A DNA stretch of 64,000 nt from Cristatella mucedo (lineage: Eukaryota; Bryozoa; Phylactolaemata; Cristatellidae), in NCBI GenBank assembly GCA_009760855.2, contig WPIO01000006.1, positions 1,785,001-1,849,000 of the forward strand. Reading direction: 5' to 3'. The notes beneath the pieces are model-generated. The model was given only the letters and a program-made list of their open reading frames with translations. It was not told the DNA's origin and searched no databases. Numbering within the stretch: position 1 is the stretch's first letter; each line of letters starts with the position of its first letter. Below are positions 34,470-64,000 of this stretch, in pieces. The position numbers and the translations under genes were made by a program.

Positions 34470-34660
34470 TAGGAGGACCACAGCTGTGCACAGGCCGACC
34501 CTGAGGGTGAATCCACCACCTGCTCACCACTGGGTTACCGGCCTGTGTCCACGCCACATCACAGGCGGACCACAGCTGTGCACCGGCCCCACTCGGCGAT
34601 GCTCCCAACAGCTGTTCACCAGCGGTTTAGCAGACGAGCAGTACCGGCCTGCATATAACC
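34470..34660. repeat. Imperfect two-copy repeat, about 92 bp, upstream of AK3
   Basis: 'ggaccacagctgtgcac' occurs at about 34474 and 34566. 'ctgctcaccactgggtta' and 'ctgttcaccagcggttta' follow each copy, and 'taccggcctg' follows each of those. It lies roughly 0.4-0.6 kb before the AK3 start codon. Confidence 0.7.
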
Positions 34661-34899
34661 CAGCTGCAAAAGGGGCGTAGCTAGAAACAACTGGTCCGGT
34701 TTTTGACCATTCGCTGTAGCTTAGATTGAATAGAAAGCCCTTTGAGTAGAACCGTTGGGCATAGTGACCTTTGGCAAGCCTGACAGTTAGCTAGGCGAAT
34801 AATTTTTAGTTGGATAATGCCGGATGTGCTAATGAGCACGGTTTGTGTCACTTTTCTAAGGTAAGCAGTGAATCCACTGAAAGTATAGATAGAATTTAC

Positions 34900-43978
<9,079 letters not shown>

Positions 43979-44470
43979 CCCAGAAGAAGGTCGGTAGCCT
44001 CACGCTCGCTCGCTGGTGGCCAGAAGCTGTTGTCGAAACTTGGGGAAATTGCACGAAATCAAAGTATCTTCGAAAATTTTTGCACAAGGTGATTTTAATG
44101 GGATTTTAGAATCTTTCACAGTTCAAATCCAAAATCCTTCTCAGAGTTACAGTCTTGTCCAAATACTGCTGGCATTCTAGTCACCTTGGTATTCGAGTGG
44201 TCTTTAGCGAAAGTAAAGCCTGGCGGCTGCCGGAGCATGTTTCCCCTCTTACCCCACGAACATTGCTCGGGACTCAAAGCAGCAAACGTCTGCTTTGGGG
44301 AATCGCGAACTGAACCCAGAGCCTGAAATGTAGGCGGCTCCTGGCATTGGCAGCCTTGTTTAAAACTGAAGCAGTAGTGCTACGGAAGCACCAGGCGTCC
44401 ATCCTAGCCTTTGCTTGTTAATCGCCTGTTTGGAAACGAGACTGTGTGCACATCAGATTCTATTGGGAAA

Positions 44471-44476
44471 AATAAA
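44471..44476 (+). promoter_or_regulatory. AK3: Candidate AK3 polyadenylation signal
   Basis: AATAAA about 490 bases after the AK3 stop, in an A-rich context, with GT-containing sequence downstream. It is the first canonical signal after the gene. Confidence 0.6.
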
Positions 44477-44789
44477 AACACCTTCATTATCTTGCGACGG
44501 TTGACATGTTGAGACGCGATGCCGTTCGGGAGAGCGAAGTTTATGAGCTGATATGGAAATTATAGAAATATATACTCGCACAAGTGTGCATCTTCTTACA
44601 AAACCCCACAAGGCGACGAGGGCTTAAATGGTATGGCACGGAGTCGTCTAAATTTGCGTATCCCACTCAAAATGTAAGCAACTTACCTTTCCCATTCAAT
44701 AACGTAGTGCCTTAATCTCCTTTAACAGACAAATTTGAGAAGCGCGACTTAAGTCACGAGGACAGTCAAGGAAGTAAGTAACAAAGAAG

Positions 44790-46075
44790 TCGCTGCTAAT
44801 GATGGCTGAAAACGATGCGAACGAGTTGCACAAATGCTATCGAACCCTGAGTAGACAAAGATCATCTGAAGTACCTCTGAAATATGGAGTACCTCAGGGC
44901 TCCGTGCTAGGTCCGGTTCTTTTCACGGTTTACACTCTCCCTCTTGCTGATGTGATTGCCAAGCACAATCTAGGCTTTCACTTCTATGCGGATGACACTC
45001 AGTTGTACCTTTGCTTTGATCCCTCCCAGCCTTCGAGCACCTCAAATTCTCTCAACTCACTTGCTGCATGCATTGATGACATCCGCACATGGATGGCAGC
45101 AAATTTTCTGAAACTAAACGATGACAAAACTAACTTACTAGTTAAGGGCAAACCCAGTGTGATTCAGAAACTGGAAAGGCTGATGCTCAAAATTGGCTCT
45201 GCCAGCATATCTCCTGTTGAATCAGCTCGAAATCTAGGTGTCATGTTCCAAAGTGACCACTCGTTAGACAACCACATCAGCTCCAGTCAAGTCTGCCTAC
45301 TTTCAGCTACATAATATTGCTAAAATTCGGGCTTGTTTAGATAAGGATACCACGTCTAAGTTGGTCCATGCATTCGTGACATCTCGTCTCGACTTCTGCA
45401 ACTCACTGCTTGCTGGCCACCTGGCATGTGCAATCGGGTGATTACAGCTGGTGCAAAACTCTGCAGCTTGGCTTGTCAGTCGCGAGCATAGCAGTTGCCT
45501 TATCACACCACTTCTTGCCGACCTGTACTGGCTACCAGTCAAGCAACGGATAGACTTCAAGGTTTTGTCGCTCACTTTTAGGTCCCTTCATTCTATGGCT
45601 CCAGCCTGTATCTCCGACATACTCCCCCATCAGGCCAAGCATCGTATCACCCGCTTTTCGGAATCCAACAGTCTAGAAATACCTCGTACAAACCTCAAAT
45701 CCTTTGGAGACCGTGCATTTAGTTCGTATGCTCCCCACAGCCTGGAACTCCCTCCCGACCTGCGTCAGAACATCCCCTGATCTGACCACATTTAAAAGGA
45801 ACTTAAAAACACCTATGTAGGACAGCATTTAGTGGGTCCTTGTGATCCGTCCTTGATGTGCTTATGCGTGCTGACACTGTGCATGCTGCCACTAACCACA
45901 TTTGCATGCCGACCCTGTGCATGTCACCCCTAACCATGTTATTCATGTTGTTTATCAAGCATGATATTACTCACCATTCGATTGCATTTCCCTTCGCAGC
46001 AAATGTGAAGCGCCTAGAAAGAGATTGAGTTATCTGAGGGCGCTCTATCAAGTACATTATTATTATTATTATTAA
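44790..46075 (+). mobile_element. Longest LINE-B copy, with RT catalytic box
   Basis: The plus frame 44799-45314 encodes '[20 protein letters not shown]', '[20 protein letters not shown]' and '[20 protein letters not shown]', the palm blocks of a CR1/L2-type reverse transcriptase with its YADD catalytic motif. A frameshift near 45290 and a stop near 45440 interrupt the ORF. A second frame, 45451-45780, continues with 'LPVKQRIDFKVLSLTFRSLH' and 'GDRAFSSYAP'. The 3' region with 'gagttatctgagggcgctct' and (ATT)n ends at 46075. The 5' half (endonuclease) is missing, so it is inactive. Confidence 0.9.
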
Positions 46076-46189
46076 ACAGTGAAAGTGAGTTGCAGTCTAG
46101 GACTAGGGAGAGCAAAAAGGCTTGTCGTTGTTAAGCTGTTGGAGAATCTGCTTATCTTTTACTGAGCCAATTGACATCCAATGTGGCTG

Positions 46190-46275
46190 AGTAAATATAG
46201 GCTTCTAAACATTAAATAATATTACGTCTGTATAGCACCCTCAGAAATAAATCTCTTTCTAGGCACTAAAGATAA
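46190..46275 (-). mobile_element. LINE-B 3' tail remnant
   Basis: 'gtatagcaccctcagaaata' and 'atctctttctaggcacta' match the reverse-complemented LINE-B end. Confidence 0.6.
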
Positions 46276-47062
46276 ACAGGGTTTATATAGTTCTGAGCAA
46301 CCCAAGAGGAATGCCGCAGCAGTAGGAAGGAGAGGAATGTGTGTGTATCCTGTTCTGTTATAAGCTTCTTAGAACCAAAACCTTCTGTTTCCTCTCTTTC
46401 CGTACGAGCGCTCGTTGCTCAGTATTCGATTGTATTCGTAAGTTTGTTTCAACTTTTGCAAATTGATTGCAGAGTCTGGGACCGACTCAAAACAGCAAAT
46501 GTCCATTTGTGAATTGAAGACCGAGTCAGCAACGGCAGTCACCATCTTTTTTTTAGCCGAAGACTCGGCCAGGCAGCTGAATATGGAAGTTTTCTCGAGC
46601 ATAAGCCAGGAGAGGTTGCACCTTTCCATTCGCTTTAAGACCACTGGAACATCAGCTCCATAATTTTTCACGTAGCCATGGAAGTAGATAGTATTTGATT
46701 TGAATGGTTAATCTAAATCTAGTCGGGGGGGGATCTGATGAAGCAGTATTTCTAGCAGCTTGCTTCGGGATAATCACTGTAGCAGCTGTCTGCTAACATC
46801 CGATAGTGTGGCACACGTGGGGGTTCATTAATGCCTCCACGAAATTCTTCGACGATGTGGTTGATTGTGACGGTTATTGTTACACGATCGAAACTTTTGT
46901 CTTGTGCCTGCACAATAGGAGTTTCTACCACTAAGTTTCTGTAGCCTAGAAAGCGCTCGTGCAGCCTAGCTTGTAGCACCCATGACAAAGCCGGCAAACC
47001 TTCTTGCGGGTGAGCATTAAGGTAAAAATGGTTGCACCGGCGGTACACTAATAATTAACATA
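46276..47062. other. Intergenic sequence between AK3 and the AP180/CALM-like gene
   Basis: A 98-codon minus frame (46752-47048) has no recognisable domain. No other feature. Confidence 0.4.
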
Positions 47063-47068
47063 TTTATT
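47063..47068 (-). promoter_or_regulatory. Candidate polyadenylation signal of the AP180/CALM-like gene
   Basis: tttatt on plus, AATAAA on minus, about 580 bases after the stop at 47646-47648. It marks a plausible 3' untranslated region. Confidence 0.5.
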
Positions 47069-47645
47069 GATATTAGGAGCCGGTTTTTCTGTAAGCAGCA
47101 TTACATCAATTTAGGGCTCTTGACGCTAGGAATGCAGGAGTCCACTTCACACGGCCATGAACAATATATATACAAGCATACGTAAGTAGATAAATGGCAT
47201 CGGAGATCCCCGACATCTAAGCACAACAGCTCAGTGTAATCGTAGCACCAAAATAGGCAGCACAATCATCGACAATATATAGCAATTTTTTCTCTGGCTG
47301 ACCATGATAGTTAGTGTGCAGTAGTCATCTTCATCTTTTTTCCTATGCATCTCGCTTGGTGTCGCAGTAGTTTAGGTAAGTATACATGTTCCAGTATGGC
47401 TTGCACTGACCACTCAAAATAAAAAGACGAAAGTGCACAACACGTTCACGTGTAGTCATCTACTATCGTAAAAGAACTGATAGTACCAGAGACAATTGAG
47501 TCCGTCTACAAAGGAGCCTACTTTGGGAATTGGACAATGCGGCTACAATGCTCAAGTCACTGCACATGGTCCAATGCATCCATGCACTAATATCTCGACG
47601 GAGCAGATTGAGCCGTTAGCCTCGTGCCAGCTGAACCTGCATTAT

Positions 47646-61727
<14,082 letters not shown>

Positions 61728-61989
61728 CTGTCGCCAAGAGGATGGGCAACAAAAGATTAAGGCGCGTCACAGCGACTCAAAGCTCTCCGAACAGTGCAAC
61801 CGAGCATCGATGCTTAGCTGGCGCCGACGAGCTAGCGGCCTTTTGGCAGCATGCCAAGCAGAGGCACCGCGAGTGAACGCCCTCGGCTGAAGCGATGCAA
61901 AGGAGCCAAGGCGAACATCTGACGACTGGTAAGTAGAGTGGGGAGAGAGAGAGCAAGAGACATGGGAGAGGGAGTGAGAGAGAGAGAGA

Positions 61990-62033
<44 letters not shown>

Positions 62034-64000
62034 AGAGCAGGACAGCGGCTGGAGAGAAAGTTTCAAACCCCCAACAGGACTGTCGGGTATACATTATGTT
62101 TATCGCTGGCCACTGTTTAGCTATCAGTCGCCATTATGCAGCACGCCCACTTTTAGGCTTGGTACAATTCATACGCACCTGCCGACTAGTCATATAGACC
62201 TGTCTGTCTGCCTGGCTGGCTGGCGGTCGATTGCTTACAGATAGGAGGCACGCTACGCTGTATCTCTGACTCGAACATTCGGAGCCAAAAGCATGAGAGA
62301 GAGAGAGAGAGAGAGGCACCGACAACGAGATTTGCACAGCATCGTTTGATTGCAGATTGCATCTTCAGAACCCCCTACTCCCCCTTTTTTGAGCATTGCT
62401 TGTTGCCGAACCTGCAGCGGCACACGGGGAACCGACAAAGTACCGTGCATTTGGCGAATTCGGACAAATGGTGCCGATTAGTCTACCGAGTTATGGACCA
62501 CTCCATCCGAATGCCTCGAGGCGGCACCAAATTTAATCGGTCGGTCTCGAGATCTAATGCAATCTTGTTTTACCAGTCGGTATCCTTTTACCTCGCGTCC
62601 ACTACCGAATACAAGACGCCGCTCGCTGTTATGCCACGAAGCAGCAATTGTCTGAATGCTGCTGCCCGAATCCACCGGGCAGGCACCGCTACAGCACCAC
62701 GCAGCAGCGGAATCGCAAAAGGATAGTGCCCCGGTAGCAGCAGAAATAGGCAGCTATTCGCTGCCCTGTCTGTCGGCTGCCGATGTTTTTGCCGAAGATA
62801 AACCGCTTCACCGACCGAATCGAGCACGGCCCCAGCAGCAGCAGCAGGCCGTGACTGCAGCTGAGAATCTTAGGGAATCAAATGCCGACCAAATTGGCAG
62901 CATTCGAGGCATCCACGAAAGGGAAAACAATGCTGCCAATTGGAAATTTGCCAATGGAAAACACCCGTCAGAGCCGATTGCCAGCTGTCAGACTGCAAGA
63001 CTACTGCCGGCGATGCTGACACGATCGAAGACCACGACTATTCAGCCATTAGATGGACAAGTTGCTCATTGCTCCTGTAAATCTGCCCGCGCGCGCGATT
63101 CTGCATAGCCGAGCGCCGAACGGAGGTTTGCAATTGCAAGCCTTCTTACATTAAGCACCGGTGCTCTTCGTTCGACCGGCCGGAAAAATGGCAGCCTGAT
63201 TGAAGTGAACGCCGCTTGGGCGCAAGAGGGCAAGAGCGAATGCAATCCTCGGGCAGGACTCGACCAGCTCCACGGCCACTGCGTGAGTTTTTGGCACAGC
63301 ATCAACCGGTGGTAAACCAGTTTACCTTACAGGAACAACTTCGACAAGAGGACGAGAAGAGAAGACTTCGGTTTAGATCCCCTCCCTCCTTCCTGCTCCC
63401 CCTCCCTCCCTGCCCCCCACCCGTGCACGAAAGAAGAGACGGTAATGCTTCGTGAAATGGCCTGCAGCAAGCATCTGCACCTAAGGAGGCTCCGGACTTG
63501 GCTGCTTCACCAATCACCAGGTCTGTCGTGTGGAGCACTGCATCGAGGAGTGCGAGCAAGCAGCAGTGACAGGCCTTCCCAAGGGGAATTATATGCGTAC
63601 GACTGCACGACTTGCTGTGCTGTCGCTAGGTGCATCACTTGTTGCGGCCGCCGTTGCCTGATCGCTGAGCACCCGGTTTCGCCCGGCAGCATTGATTAGC
63701 CCGGCAGCTACGCAGCACGCTACTTCATTCGCTGGCTGCTGCACACATTCGATCTGGGCTCTCTTCCCATCCCTAGGCCGGCGAGCAAGCAATAAAGATG
63801 TGCCTGGCTGTCGGGTCACCATTTAGAGGGACCGACCACGCCTCATCGCAGGCGGCGTCGAGTACTCCATCAGGTGCACGAACGTGACAAGCGCCGATAC
63901 TTCGGAGAGAGACACTCCGCTGCTGTGCCTGGTTTTGTTGGCAGGAAGTGTGAGTCGCAGGAAAGTCGAAGTGAATCAAATGCTGAGGGTTGGCACTCAG
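61728..64000. other. Right end of the window, no supported exon
   Basis: This must be intron or upstream sequence of the AP180/CALM-like gene. No ANTH-domain sequence was seen on the minus strand. There are (GA)n tracts at 61970-62024 and 62294-62312. A 150-codon plus frame (62656-63108) with a Gln5 run is open but has no recognisable domain. Confidence 0.45.

Noticed and set aside
62656-63108. 150-codon plus ORF with a Gln5 run
   Set aside because: No recognisable domain, no codon-bias signal and no splice context. It lies in what should be the 5' side of the minus-strand gene.

Overview
The window is genomic DNA from an animal. It has intron-containing genes with GT-AG splice sites, CpG-rich stretches, many 3'-truncated CR1/L2-type LINE copies, tRNA-derived SINEs and very long dinucleotide arrays. 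The exact clade cannot be read from the sequence. A single AP180/CALM-type gene and the repeat landscape make an invertebrate more likely than a vertebrate, but that is inference. Almost all the longer open frames are microsatellite, CpG-island or LINE shadows.

Two genes can be recognised and one more can be predicted. (1) AK3, the mitochondrial GTP:AMP phosphotransferase, lies on the + strand as three exons (35075-35255, 41279-41332, 43521-43978). It encodes an uninterrupted 230-residue enzyme. (2) The 3' part of a clathrin-assembly adaptor of the AP180/CALM (PICALM) family lies on the - strand between 61727 and 47646. I rebuilt it from 11 to 12 small exons whose intron phases all agree. It carries DLL/DPL motifs, the conserved SDLD-x-SL block, a QW...KK.TGG block and a C-terminal DPF motif. 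Its ANTH-domain exons are not visible and presumably lie beyond position 64000. AK3 and this gene are tail to tail. (3) On the + strand at 17745-20405 a CpG-island-associated two-exon gene is predicted, with a coiled-coil-like N-terminus. I do not recognise its family.

The rest is mostly repeats. 1-16 kb: CpG-rich start, a 20-bp minisatellite, LINE fragments of two families (here LINE-A and LINE-B), SINEs, and a SINE enclosed by inverted repeats (9.7-9.9 kb). 16.2-20.4 kb: CpG island and the unknown gene. 21-34 kb: LINE-B copies, (TA)n/(GT)n arrays, SINEs and long stretches with nothing recognisable. 34.9-44.5 kb: AK3, whose intron 1 holds a roughly 1-kb inverted repeat, several SINEs, a 450-bp (CT)n array and a complementary (GA)n array. 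44.8-46.1 kb: the best-preserved LINE-B copy, including the reverse transcriptase FYADD box. 47-61.7 kb: the AP180/CALM-like gene, with a degenerate TTTAGGG array, a G-run repeat and long (TG)n arrays in its introns. 61.7-64 kb: no supported gene.

All gene models are read by eye from splice signals, phase and motif. No database search or alignment was run.
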